A stretch of 64,000 nt of DNA from positions 1,302,001-1,366,000 of the forward strand of contig JACAAK010000008.1 in the NCBI GenBank assembly GCA_025093985.1, in the 5' to 3' direction. How positions within the stretch are numbered: position 1 is the stretch's first letter; every line of letters begins with the position of its first letter. This document shows positions 11,900 to 23,998 of the stretch, in pieces. The notes under the pieces are model-generated. The model did no database searches and had not been told where the DNA came from. It worked only from the letters and a program-made list of their open reading frames with translations. This DNA comes from Calvatia gigantea (lineage: Eukaryota > Basidiomycota > Agaricomycetes > Agaricales > Lycoperdaceae). The position numbers were made by a program, and so were the translations under genes.

Positions 11900-14800
11900 A
11901 TGATTTTCTCTCTCCTTTTCACATTTTTTCTGGCCTTCGGTGCCTGTGTTGAAGCAGCGTTGCGTCCTCAACCCCTTTCGGCACGACCGACGCCGCTCAA
12001 AAATACCCCGAAAAATGCCACCGTCCACCTCCAGACCCGCCAGGATACCACAAAACACGTCTTCATGCACCATGTACGGCTTTGTTTCATCTCCTTTCAG
12101 CCCCTGCTAACACCGCCTCGGTAGATTGTTGGAAGTGCGTATATTTTTGGCATCAAAGATTGACTACGTCACTCATGCCGCTAATTTTAGATACGTAAGC
12201 AGCTCGAAGTGACAACACTTTGACACTTAATCTAAGTTACTTACTTGATGGCGCTGAACAGCTACGGTTATACTGTGGACGATTGGAGTCACGACATTCA
12301 ACAGATAGGCTCTGGTGGTGTGTAAGTACAATATCCAGAATATTTACTTCTACCCTGTGCTCAGCCTCCTTACATTTTTCAAGCGACGCTATCGCTCTCA
12401 ATCTTGGGCCCGACTCTTGGCAGAACGACCAGATCCAGAATGCATACCGCGCAGCCGCTGGAAGTAACGTTAAGGTGTTTTTATCATTCGACTTCACAAT
12501 CTTTCCATGCGACGTTAACTCTGTCGTCAATGTCGTAAACCAATTTGCGAACGATGGGAGTCAATTCAAGATCAACGGGCGCCCGCTTATCTCCTCTTAC
12601 TTGGGGAAATGCCTCGGCAATGCTGGATGGCAACAGATCAAGGACAGAACCAACGGTTATCTTATGCCGTTTATCGCAGAAATTGAGGGTCAGTTTGGTG
12701 GCTGGAATAGCTTGGATTCATGGTTCTGGTGAGCCTTGAGAACCCTCTTTATATTATTCTCTCTGATTAAGAGATCAGTTGGGGTTGCGCTTGGCCTCAA
12801 GGAAACGTTGATAAGTCCGTGAGTACACATATCTCATCCAGCTGAAAATGTTACGCTCAGACCTGTCTCAGACTGCTGATGATCAATACTGCAAGTTTTG
12901 AATTATTGCGCCGCGACTTTTACTAAATTAGCCCAGATCTCAGCCAACTTGGTTCGGCCAAATACGTAGCTTCCATCAGCCCGTGGATGTTGTGAGTATC
13001 ATTTCCTGTCATTCAAGGCATGACATAGACATTCGACCTCAAATGTCAGCACGCATTACAACTACAAGAATTTCTATCAACGCGGAGATAACTGGCTTAT
13101 TGCAAACCGCTGGGAACAAGTAATTGGGATGCGGGACCGTGTTCCCATGGTCGAGATGGTTACATGGTAAGGGTTCTGCCAGACACTCTACTCCCAACGT
13201 ACATTAACCTTCCATACTTCTCCAGGAATGATTTTGGCGAGTCCGATTAGTACGTGCACTCTAATTCTTTGAGGCGGATATTGTAACGCCATACTTTAGT
13301 TTTGGCGGGATTAAGGGCGCCCAGCCTTCCGACACCACATGGGCAGATGGCTATTCTCACCTTCCATTCTTTGAACTTTCCAAATACTACATCACGGCAT
13401 ACAAAACAGGAAACTACCCTACCATCACGGTAAGTCGGACCCTATAGAGGTCTTGCGTTTGAGACTCAGGGGTTTACAGGAGGATGTAATTTACTTTTGG
13501 GCGCGACCTCATCCTGCGGGAGCCATTGCCTTGGCAGATATACTTGGAAGACCTTCTGGCTTCGATTTTGCTGAGGTCCGTATATTCCCCGTCGCGCTCA
13601 ATTTTCGGGCACTCAGGGTCGTGTCCAGGATAGCCTCTGGGCTCTCGTATTTGCGACCCAGCCGGCCCAAGTGACGCTGAGTTGCGGGGGCTCAACCCAG
13701 CAATTCTCGGTTGGGGCCGGCGTCAATAAACTCAAAATTCCCCTTTCACCTGGCAAGATCAAGGCCTCGATGGTTAGGAATGGGCAGACAATTGCCAGCA
13801 ACAGCCCTTCCGATTTCACTTATAGTGCGCTGCCAGTGCTTTGTGAGCCTCATTGTCCGTAGAAGCACACAGGTAACTAACACGAATATAGACAACTACA
13901 ATGTATATATCGGAAGTGCTAGTCGGTGTCTTTTCGCTATTCTCCCTAAACACTGCCTGACCTAATACTGTTTATTCCCCAGAAGCAGTCCCTGGGGCTT
14001 CGACGTCGACAATCACAACGTCGTCAACTCAGGTGCCAGCCACATCGACAGGTACTTCGTCCTCAACCACATCGACAAGTACCTCATCCTCAACCACGTC
14101 GACAACCACTTCGCTGCCTGCCACATCGACAACTACGGCGGCATCGGCACCCACGCACACCAGCCGTACCACAAGCACCCCGCTACCCAACCCAACCCCC
14201 CAAGCTTCTTGGACTTACTATGGATGCGTGGAGGAGGGCACGATCGGATCTCGTCGTGCACTAACTGGTCCATCACTCACGAAGTCCAACATGACGCCAG
14301 AAACGTGCCAGACTCTTTGCGTTGGGCATTCCTTTGCTGGCGTAGAGTATGGGTATGTGTATCTCTTCCGTGCCGTTTACTTTCCCCAGTGCTGATATAT
14401 TCTTCAGGCAAGAATGTACGTGGTAGTTTGGGCGTCTTGACCGAGGGTGCCTGATGCTATTTGTCTTGATAGGCTATTGCGGCAACTCGCTGACGAATAA
14501 TGGCGCGACCGGTATGGCGACTTCCCAATCCAGGTGCTCGCACCCTTGCGCAGGGGATTCATCAAGAATTTGTGGAGATGCATGGGCTTTAAGTGTCTAT
14601 GCTTTTTCGGGGGGTGTCTCCAGCCCCACTCCAAATACTGTCGGTGGTAGTCCTCGACTCTAATTATATTTTCGACTGATATGGTTCTGCAGAAGTGGAA
14701 GAGCCAAGGGTGTTACACGGATTCTACCTCCCGATTCCTCACGGGCGCTGTGATTAGTAGGACAGGTATGACCACAGAAATTTGTACAAGCGAATGTTCG

Positions 14801-15092
14801 AATCGGGGGTATACCTATGCGGCTACCGAGTACGGCATCGAATGTTATTGTGGGAATAGGATTAAGACTTCGGGTGGTGCGGGGGTTTTGGTGAGTAGGG
14901 ATGAGTGTAACATCAGTTGTGATGGTATGTCACACATTTCGTTCCGCCATTCCTTTGTAGAAGTGATGAGACTGTTCTTTCACAGGTGATTCGTCGGAGA
15001 AGTGTGGTGGGAGCTGGCGTGCGAATGTCTACAAGAATTCTGGGAGCTCAGTGTTCAAGAGGCACGTCATAAAGAAGAGGAGACACATCTAG
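11900..15092 (+). CDS. Secreted GH71 alpha-1,3-glucanase (mutanase) with C-terminal WSC domains
   Basis: This enzyme would hydrolyse alpha-1,3-glucan, a fungal wall polymer, outside the cell. The ATG at 11900 opens a clear signal peptide (MIFSLLFTFFLAFGACVEAA). GH71 landmarks follow: IVGNTYGYTVDDW, DAIALNLGPDSWQ, VKVFLSFDF, GGWNSLDSWFW, VEMVTWNDFGESDY and SHLPFFELSKYYI. The IVGNTY stretch is assembled from a 10-nt exon (12125-12134) and a 4-nt exon (12191-12194). After the catalytic part comes a Thr/Ser-rich linker (about 14000-14200), then two WSC carbohydrate-binding modules: SWTYYGCVEEG to SVYAFSGG, and WKSQGCYTDST to NVYKNSGSS, with CYCGN cores. It ends KRRRHI-stop at 15092. More than ten introns are present. 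No anchor signal is seen, so the protein may bind the wall through its WSC modules. Confidence 0.92.
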
Positions 15093-16355
15093 AAGCGTCG
15101 TCCTGAGGCGCCCAGGGCCGGTTCTCTTATCAAAAATGAATTCGGGCCACCCATAGATTTCGATGCTCCAATTTTTTTCGGTTCTTCTTCCCATATCTTT
15201 ATTTTTTTCTTATGGGGCTACTTGGTCTTTGACGTCTGCCCGTGGCAGTCTTTCTACTGAGGCCCGGCTAAGTGCGCCCTAAGGACGCTCAATAGCTCTT
15301 TCCCGTATCTTCCTGTACCTTCTCGTCCTTTCCCCTGTACTGAGATGTAATCTACGTAACTGGTTTACTTTCTTAATGTAGTTCAGTAGTGCTGGAAGCT
15401 GATCCACAATGCACTTGCGTCTCGTGAATTCTCACACAAGGCACGGTCTCCCAAAGATTTAAGGTTCAAACATGGAAACAAAGGATCCGTCGAGTGCAGT
15501 GATTAATAACAAGGTTCAGCCTCTATATCCCACCGTCGTTGGTGAGCCATCTGTGTGCTCGTGGTCGCCTTCGGTCTTGAGAATTACACAATTTTGAAAC
15601 ATTGATGTTGCGAATAAACCTTATTGCCGCAATTCCGACAAGTATCCTTCTGGTTCTCCATTTCCACCACCATAGAAGAAGTCCGGAAAGGGAAAAAAAG
15701 GGGCATAAGTAGGTATCCACTTTTGTCTGATGTGTTTTGTTACATTTCAGAAATTGGTTCGTTGATCTCAGGGGTTGTCTTCTCTGATATGTTGCGTTCC
15801 AAAATTCACGGGTACATCTGAGATTGTAGCAAAGTGCTGACAGGGGATAGTCATCAGTAAGCTTGGAGTAAATATTGACTGGTGCGAAGTCGAGGTTGAT
15901 ACTGGGGGTCGGTCCAGGTGGTGATTCTTAGGGATAACGCATAAAGATGGAAATTCGCTCACCCTCAGGTGCCTGCATCCTCCCAGTGCCTGGCCGAAAG
16001 GCTTCAGTTGGTGTTCGTAACAATAGTACGTACTTAGATATTGAGGCAGACAATGCATCATAAATCTCCCACTCCCAAATCTATACTCAATCCCGTCCAA
16101 CTAACTTGGGTTGTGACCACCTCTGTTTGGTGGGGGAACTCACTATGTAACATCATATTCCCATAATGAGTGCTCGCGCCGTCCGATATTTTAGTCATGC
16201 TTAAAAAGTTGGATGACGGCGAGGACATTTGGACTAGAGGGTAAAAAATAATGTATCATGCTGCATCTGAGCAGCAATGGCTGCTCGTAGTTGTCGGAAA
16301 AAAGATATGTCAGATCCAGTACACTAATAACCAATTATAGCTGATATCTAACCTA
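15093..16355. other. 3' UTR of GH71 and a possible cryptic minus-strand gene
   Basis: From 15093 to about 15500 I see only downstream sequence. On the minus strand an exon-like piece at 16228-16144 starts MSSPSSNFLSMTKISDG and ends at a good GTGAGT donor. Further open pieces follow between about 15930 and 15600, for example YSKLTDDYPLSALCYNL and CRNCGNKVYSQHQC. Several frames are open at once, so I could not build a single convincing model. Confidence is low. Confidence 0.25.
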
Positions 16356-16833
16356 TCAGCCAAGACAAGTTCGACTGTCAACCTCTGTCAACCAGATAAC
16401 TGTGTCCAGGGAATCGTGATGCCCCCTATCCCCGGTGAGAGCGGTGGCGGAAGTTGCGTCAAGATCGGGGGTTGCAGGCGGTTTGAAATTTGGGAGGGGA
16501 TCAATCACGCCATCGCCCGTTTGTTCGAGTCTTTGGAGCTGGACTTGTGAATTAGGAGTTAGGGGGCTTCACGATCCCGAATTCAGATTTGCACCGGCGC
16601 TTTCCCATCGCTGGACTGACTGAAGCTCCTCCCACCACTTCTTGGTCTGGCTGTTTACCGAAGAACGAAAATCATCCTGGGGATATGCTGGGCTTCCGAT
16701 ATCCAGTTTTGAAGCTGAAAATTAAGGATTTGTGGGGAAGCTCGTTATGATGTGGGGAGTAACCCAGTCTGGCAGCAATCTCAAAACAAGAAGAGGGTGG
16801 TTCAATGCTCCATTAGCTCATTGTTATTACCAT
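16356..16833 (-). CDS. Short intron-rich gene, unrecognised
   Basis: Two exons are well supported: 16714-16595 and 16543-16356. They are joined by a 51-nt intron (GTGCAA to ACAAG) that keeps the frame. The first carries SPAYPQDDFRSSVNSQ and KKWWEELQSVQRWESA, and the second LQRLEQTGDGVIDPLPNF. A preceding piece (IAARLA) would be joined by a 49-nt intron. The start is unclear: the best ATG at 16833 needs a three-base first exon and a weak GAG acceptor. A longer 3' end, spliced to 16233-16191 and ending IQLFKHD, is also possible. The product would be a small, partly helical, charged protein. I do not recognise it. It lies directly downstream of DCN1 on the same strand. Confidence 0.4.
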
Positions 16834-16873
16834 AGTACAAAAGCGAGATCGGAAACCCTGTGATATCGTCGTA

Positions 16874-18346
16874 TTAATCGTTCACTCTCGTCTTGGCATA
16901 CTCAACAAAGTCGTCAAATGTAGATGGCCAGGCAGCTAGTAGGTTCTACGGTTAGAAGGAAGATCACAGAGAATGAGGACACGTGCGCTTACATTCCTGG
17001 TCGTAGTTCTTAAAGCGTGAATCAATGGTGCGAATGAACTCAAAAAACTGGTAAAACGGCGATTAGCATATTCCATTACAAAGCCAAGAAACAAAACTGC
17101 GGAAAGCCTAACCATTTGCCATGTATCCCGGCTTATTCCCTTGATGCCTTTATCGCGCAGAAATTCAAACCACAAATCAGTTCGTTTTTCTGACCAGCCC
17201 TGTTCGGTGCCGTCCATTTCGACATCGTCACCAGCATCAGTTGAAGAAATGTGAGATAGAGCGCCGCCTTTTAGGCCATGTGGAAGAAGGAGTCCCCAGA
17301 ACGCCTGAGCTGTTTCAAGAGCTATGTCATTTGTTAGAGATAAGAAGGGAGATGAACTACGAGGTGAACGAAATTGAAGGCGAACCCACCAAGGCTGCGT
17401 TGCCCTTCGCCCCTGGCAAAGTCGAACGTATGGTTATAAACCTGCTTGAAATAATCTGGATCGCTCGCTATTTGATCGCGTAGGCGCGGCAATATCTTTT
17501 TCATGGCGTCTAAACTATCACACCTGATGAAGAAAAGATAAATTTGTCAACAAAGTGACTCTTATTCACTGGGACATACCGCAAATTCTTCCACCCATCG
17601 ATCCAACCCTGCTTAGTCCATGTACCAAGCCTTGGTGATTTCAGTTCATATGCCACAGCGAGCAAGACGACATCCTCAGGATCCACAGACAGATCCTCAC
17701 ACAGCTTGATCGTTCCATCGGCGGCAATATCTGGGCCTTCTGGGTCTTCAGGTGGTGCAGAATAGGTACATTGAGCACTGGAATAATGAGACTACACCAG
17801 ATCAAAAGATCTAACCTTTGTACTTATTGAAAAGGGAAGTCAGAGTGGTTGTCGATGGCATGCGGCTGTTCGAAGGTGGTGGGCTGGAGGATGGGGATGA
17901 TGATGAATCATTGTAGAACGCGTCTATGGCAACATCTAATCGTTTGTGCTTGGTCAAGAACTTTTTGGCCTCCTTGGTGCTGGCACCCAGAGTAGTGAGC
18001 GGCGAGTGATTAATCTGTACGATACTGAGGGTATGGTACTCACGATGCCCCTGTAATGGAAATGAAACTTGTGATATCATCCGTCTTAGCTGCCATAGCT
18101 TTTGAAAAGATGGCGCGCCCGGACTAGTGTTGACAATTCAGAAATGGGATATAGCCATATGTGGGAGCCAACCAAGAACGAGGACACGTGAATGCAAATT
18201 CAGTCCTGAAAGTAACTCCTGCTCACGAATCCCGTATTAGCCCAGAGCGCAAGAACAACACCAGATACGATAAACAGCAACGTCGGTGACAAAGAGTCCC
18301 CGATACGATGCAAGTCGAGGCCAAGAAATGCTGGAGTTTTGGTCAT
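16874..18346 (-). CDS. DCN1: DCN1-like cullin neddylation factor
   Basis: DCN1 acts as a co-E3 that helps transfer NEDD8 from Ubc12 to cullins. A UBA-like start (DDITSFISITGAS then TKEAKKFLTKHKRLDVAIDA) is followed by an acidic Ser-rich spacer and the PONY domain: KLCEDLSVDPEDVVLLAVAY, LGTWTKQGWIDGW, YNHTFDFARGEGQRSLALD, LWFEFLRDKGIKGISRDTWQ and WPSTFDDFVEYAK. It ends at 16874. The conventional start is the ATG at 18096 (MAAKTDDITSF). However, an upstream exon at 18346-18227 begins MTKTPAFLGLDLHRIGD, contains a hydrophobic run (LSPTLLFIVSGVVLALW) and joins in frame through a 103-nt intron. That would give a longer protein with an N-terminal membrane segment. I give the longer extent; which start is used needs RNA data. 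Confidence 0.9.
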
Positions 18347-21300
18347 TGTCGAAGAGGCCGAAAGGCCCGGCAGTTACACTGTGCTATCTGACCTCAAATT
18401 TCCCGGCTGTCGCCGGCTCCGCCTGTTGGCCCAGGCCACCCACTCTTTGGTTTCAAAAATAAGTTGCTTATTGACTCAAGTCCCTGGTAAATCCTTCCGT
18501 TGTGTGGGACAGGTCTCAGCACATTCTCTCTCTCTCTCTCTCTGTCTGTGCACTCAAGTAGTTTGTAAAGGTAACTTTGGCCCGAAATTCCTGGCCACCT
18601 CGCCTTCGACGTCACAGGGCGATTATCCTAATTCACCCTGCACCCGTTATCACTGCCTCCTTCGACCCCTACTTATCAAAGCTGCGAGACAATATATCAA
18701 GCTACCAAATGGCGTTCATCATTATTCGCAAGCCTCCGGTACTCTTGAGGGACAGGTCAAAACAGTGACCACATTTATCCCTTACCCATGATCACTCTCC
18801 ACTCTCCCGGTGCATTACCCGGGACCATCAAAAGCACCGACACAATCCAAGTGAAATTCTCTCCGCGCTTCCCGTACTTTGTGTTGGACCCTTCAATCCG
18901 ATCCTTTTCCCCTTGCGGATCCACCCACGCCTCCCATCAACAAACTGACATGACATGCCAAAGTGTCAGAACAAGGGTTACGACACTGTCTTCGGCGACG
19001 GGGCGCCCCTTTGTGACGAATATGTAGAATTCGGCCCCATCTACTTCGATCCTTATATTTACGGCTACAAACATCAGACGTAAGTAGGTTGGAAGCATGA
19101 CAATGTTACAGGTATGGCATTTTCGGAATTAACCATGACCGCCGAGTTGACAGTTCTGTGCCAGAAATCTGCCAACAGCTCCTCGGGTTATGAGTTGAAG
19201 TGAACATCACTAATAGCCGTGCATGTTAGAGGACAGGTAAATTATAGGCCTCACCCACGCTCTCGTCCCGTCGTGGCCAATGGCATTTCGCGACCCCATA
19301 CCTACCTTATGGGCTAACAGAACCTCTCAATCTTCGCCCATTTGGAAAAGGGCAAATGGATCGTCGCTTTGCCTCAGCATCACTGTCTCACGACATTGAT
19401 CTCGGGCAGAGTCATCGACAAGCGGCCTTTCTCCTCCCGGAACCTATCCGTGCTAGGTTCCATGGTTCGCGGTTCCGTCGTCATATGTTGAAAGACGGAT
19501 AGAGTCACCTGGTCGGCATGGCTCTTTCTTTCAGAACTTCCAAGCACCTGATAAATGCAAATGTCAAAAGGCCGAGTTTACGACATCTGATGGTTCTATG
19601 TCCTGACTCACGGATGCAGACCACACACATTCACGTTATCTGTCGACTAATCTGGGTCTTTCTAACGCGGAGTGGGGGACGGGCGTACTTGCGCCGGTGT
19701 CGTGAAGACGACACTTCGAACACATCCGATCCTTCATCTGCACTTGAGAATGCCAGGTATATCTAAGGCCCGATACCTTGGAACCCCGAATTTGGACTTC
19801 AGCTAAGCAAAATTTCCCCTCACCGTTTTGCGCTTTTGTTAAATCACGCTGCTGGCGACCAGTACCAATGAGGTGCCGCGCCTGAACCCAGACCAACGAC
19901 CTATAATATCTCGCAGGTGCAGTTCGCCAGCTATCCCTCATATCTCAAGGCCTCAAACGTCTGATCTCCGGGATCTCATTTGTCTAATCTGCCCAAAATT
20001 TCTAATGACCGCGGAAATTGATTTCCAAGTACGACTCCACAATAACCCTCCTGTCACAACGGCCGCCTAAGGGCTGTGATTTTTGAACCGAAATGTCCCC
20101 CTTTGTCAGACGTATCCGGATCGGACAATTGAAACATTGGACGGTTCGGGTTTGTCCTTTAGAAGGAAGAAGAACCGCGAAAGTATTTAATGCCGTAAAT
20201 CCTAACGAGAGGAACTTAGAAACTGAAGTAACAACACTTCTATCTTGCCCTGGTTCTCTTCCATCACTTCACTTTGCAATAATTACTCATCCTTCTCACC
20301 GTCCGTGCGATGATGTGCCCTATCAGTAAATGATGCGGCGTCCAAGGCGATTACTCGCCTAGGTGCGTGTAAGGATTGCGGCGTATTTATATAACAGATT
20401 CCCATATCTTCTTCCGCAATGACGTTGGCATCAGGCGAGAACGTCCTAACTTCTGAATCGCTGTTTCCGCACTAGCCAACACCGTCGATACTTCGCCTGT
20501 TATCCATATATGTGGATCTCGCGGGGAAGTAATACCGCCGGTCGAATACATGCTCATGAGAAAAGAAGAAATACGGTTTGATACAAATTACGATATAACT
20601 ATGTCATCTCGGTTACCATATAATGACATAACATCGTTATACTGATGGGCTTACGACTTGACTAGTTACCCGCTCGACCCACAGGAAAATATCTAACCCT
20701 CGTCGGCAGATTGAGGTGAACTAGGCAAGCTCAAAGGTTGCTTGACGGTGCCTGGGTCCAAGTCACCGACTCGGGCTTCATATGCGAACCCAAGGTGGAA
20801 ACGCCCATGGGGACGGTTGTATCCCTATAAGAATCCTAATTGTTGCCCAGTTATACCTATTACCTCGCCTCGATAGGAAATACAGACACACTACTTCCTG
20901 TGGAAGTTGTTTAAGTGACTAGCGGATCAGAGAACCGTATGAAATGTGCCGCTAATGGTTAACCACATCGAAGGTGAAAAGCAAATTTCTCTACGCCTAC
21001 GGAGCGCAATAAACGGACCAGTGGTTTGGTTGAGGATCTCTTTTCAAATGAAGGCAGTCCTGGAAAGGCTATAGGTGTCGCGGAAATCTGACTCATGCTC
21101 GCTCATGGAAGGCACCCCGAGTATCTTGCCATCACCCCCTAGCAATGAGCTTAATCAAACGCATGTCGGGTCACCGCTAGTCATCGGCCTATTACGCCAC
21201 TTTTATCTTAAGTTCATTGAGCTTGAGCAATTAATGCATATTCCTCAAGCTCATAGACAACCTTCGGAGGCCTGACGCCGAAGCTAATTTTCCCTACTCG

Positions 21301-23998
21301 TTTAGGTTCCCAAAGCGCAGCGCCACGGCGTTTCAATCCGAAAAGAGCACAAAGAAACTTTGATAGCTTAAATGAGCACTCCCGTTAGTTACACTACGAA
21401 CCCCGGCGCCTGTTGGGTGAAAATCATCCATAAACAATTCATGTTCTCCAGGCGTATAAGGCATGTCCTTCCACACGCCGCAAATTGCAAGGGTCTCTTT
21501 GGACCAGGCTTACAGACCAAAAAATGACAACTCGGATAACTCATCGGCATCAGGCAGGGAATAGGGGCAACAGCACCCGAAATATACCTTCGCGTCCCAA
21601 CCTGCCCTACATCAGTCTATCCGTTCATCAGTACAGGAGAACGTTGAGGGGTGCCAACGATCCTGTGCACTTGTCGCCCGGCCTGTGGGGCGCATGAACA
21701 GTTATTGATCGAGACCCATGGTAACCTTGGTCAGAAGTGATAATGATTAGATTAATTAGACGCTCTGATGTATCAGATATGCATATACGATCATTCACAA
21801 CCCCAAGTGTCAATGAATTCCCTCGCCCATCTGTCGAAATGGTATGAGTCTTAGAACCATGATCGATCCATCTAGTCCCTACAATAGATGACTATTGCCG
21901 AGCCAGGGATATGGATGGCAAATTGCGACAGTGCGTGAAAACAGGGTTACTAGAATGAACCAGGATGAACCTGATACGTATCACCACTCGCATGTTCTAT
22001 GAGCTGTGTGTGAAGGATGCGGCAGAGGTTGGTACTGATGACTAGGTGTGCCTCAGGTTGGCCTGGTGAGTACCATAATCCATTGAATTGGGTGTAATAC
22101 TAATGAGATGTAATGGTACACACGCTCATCCGAGTCGTGTTATACAATTTGGCCAGTTGGGGTAGTCAGCTACGTTTCGTTGGATGACCGGGAGGTCACC
22201 TGGAGAATTTTCGAGACGCCTCATAAATTGAGAGGTTGTTGAGATGGTTGGTGTTGATGGAAACATTTGTAGGATCACGTATATCCCACCCGGACGCCGC
22301 TATGTGGTCCAAAAGAATCCGGAAAAGGAACATTAAGGTGTACTGGCGGAACGTACCACTTTGCTCTACCGTAGTGCATTTCATCGGATATGAGTCGCCC
22401 ACGGGCAACTCCACATCAGTTCTGATAAGGATAGGAATCAAGCCGATGCAGGTTTGCCCGCGCACCCGCGTTCCCATAGATGGGGCTTCGGTTGACCCAT
22501 CAAAGTTCTCGGAAGCTGTACCACCCTAAACAAAGAGGAAGGGGGCCTTAAGCCCCTATGGGTGGGAGCAGGTGCTGTGGCAATCACATTTCGGAGTACT
22601 TGCTTCTGATAAAACCCGACAGGAAGATAAGATGACTCGGCGTTTTTAAATAGTTTCCCGACGCAAACATCAGTGCCCCGGGCGCTCATAACGCCTCATA
22701 AAACCGCTGTGGCTCCGCACGTATCCGAGATGTTGTACCTGTGACCAGGTGTGTCTATTGAAATTACGACCCGACTCCACGGACGCGCAAAGTGCAAGGG
22801 TGCATAGCCATGGAAAGGGGATAGGTGGGGGGTCGTAAATTACGCTACGCAGCAGTACAGCCTTCGATCATGAAGACTAAATTAGAATTCCTGCAAGGCC
22901 AACGAGAGGGAGGCGAACGCCGGCTTGCAACGCTTCCTACTGTAGGCGTCGATCATCTTGAATAAATGAAGAAGGGTATGTTTCGTCGTCCCCCAATTTC
23001 AATCGTTTGGGAAACTTGTGATCTTTCATGTTTCCAAAAAAAGCCATTTAGCCCCTTTCTCCCCTTCCCATCAGGCTTCGAGGAGGAGAATCCAATTGAG
23101 TTACATGTGGCTTTGGGACCTTGATGATGCACATCAGCAGGACGAGCAATAAGCAGGGATGATATGGTAATTCCGGTCTCCTGAGCTCATCCAACGAGCG
23201 CGATCTCTCACCTTTCATGTCTCAACGAGTTGAGTTGTGCTAAGCAAAGGAACCCTCGTTCTAGCTTTAACAGGGTACTCGGATCCCAATCTATTGCAGC
23301 ACTGCTTCTATTTACACATGTACACCGTTCTCTTAAATATTTAATTTATTTCCGAATTCTGGTCAACGATATGAGGTCAGTGGGAATTCATCTAAGTGTC
23401 CTTTAAGGTCGGACGACGAGCGCGCGACAGAGAAGCACAAAAGGGGGCGGGAAAAAGAATTCGAAGCAAGAACAGAAGCGAAGGGGTGGGGAGGGTAGGA
23501 ATGAAGGAGCTAACAATATCGGCTGTGGATGCCAGTGCATCTGAACAGATCCCATAAGGAAATCAATTCTTCAAGGGAAGCTAAGCAGTGGCATATGAAT
23601 ACCTGCAGGCAGATGCGTGCCAAAGTATTAATGACAACGCAAGGAGGGGGTGCCATAGCAAAAGCTGTGTAGAATGTACAATATTGATAACAGCACGCAT
23701 GACCAGGGTGGCTAAATAGAATGGTGACACAGGTGTTTGAAGTGGTGTGAGCGACGACAGGATGACAATAGCGATGATGCGAGATGGGGACTAGATGGGG
23801 TAATATAACAATGCGGATACCAAGAAGCAAGAACAAAAACAAGATGCACAAGGTAATGAGTTAAAGTCGAAGATCGAAGGGGGATGAATGACGTTATAGT
23901 TGAGTCGCTGGGTTGGAAAGGGCGATAGAAGACATGAGGAGAGCAAGGAAGACGCGGGCCGGTGATAGGCAGTTGGGTAAGGTTTTATGTTCGTACGA
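18347..23998. other. Gene-poor stretch of about 5.6 kb
   Basis: No gene can be supported here. Around 18.6-19.5 kb on the plus strand several coding-like pieces occur. One is a 42-codon ATG frame at 18955-19083 with GAPLCDEYVEFGPIYFDPY, next to a GTAAGT donor. Another is at 19321-19492 after an AG acceptor, with AHLEKGKWIVALPQHHC. They do not join into one convincing model and may be a decayed gene. A TATTTAA box with pyrimidine-rich sequence lies near 20184-20300 but has no clear coding sequence behind it. The rest shows only short chance-like frames on both strands. The 3' UTR of the gene at 23999 probably occupies the last few hundred bases. Confidence 0.4.
18525..18543. repeat. Short (TC)n microsatellite
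   Basis: Nineteen bases of uninterrupted TC repeat occur about 180 bases upstream of the long DCN1 start. This is a simple repeat and may be part of a pyrimidine-rich promoter. Confidence 0.8.

Noticed and set aside
23510..23851. Minus-strand frame of 113 codons with a hydrophobic start.
   Set aside because: It lies where the 3' UTR of the gene at 23999 is expected and has no family resemblance. The hydrophobic start follows from T-rich sequence.
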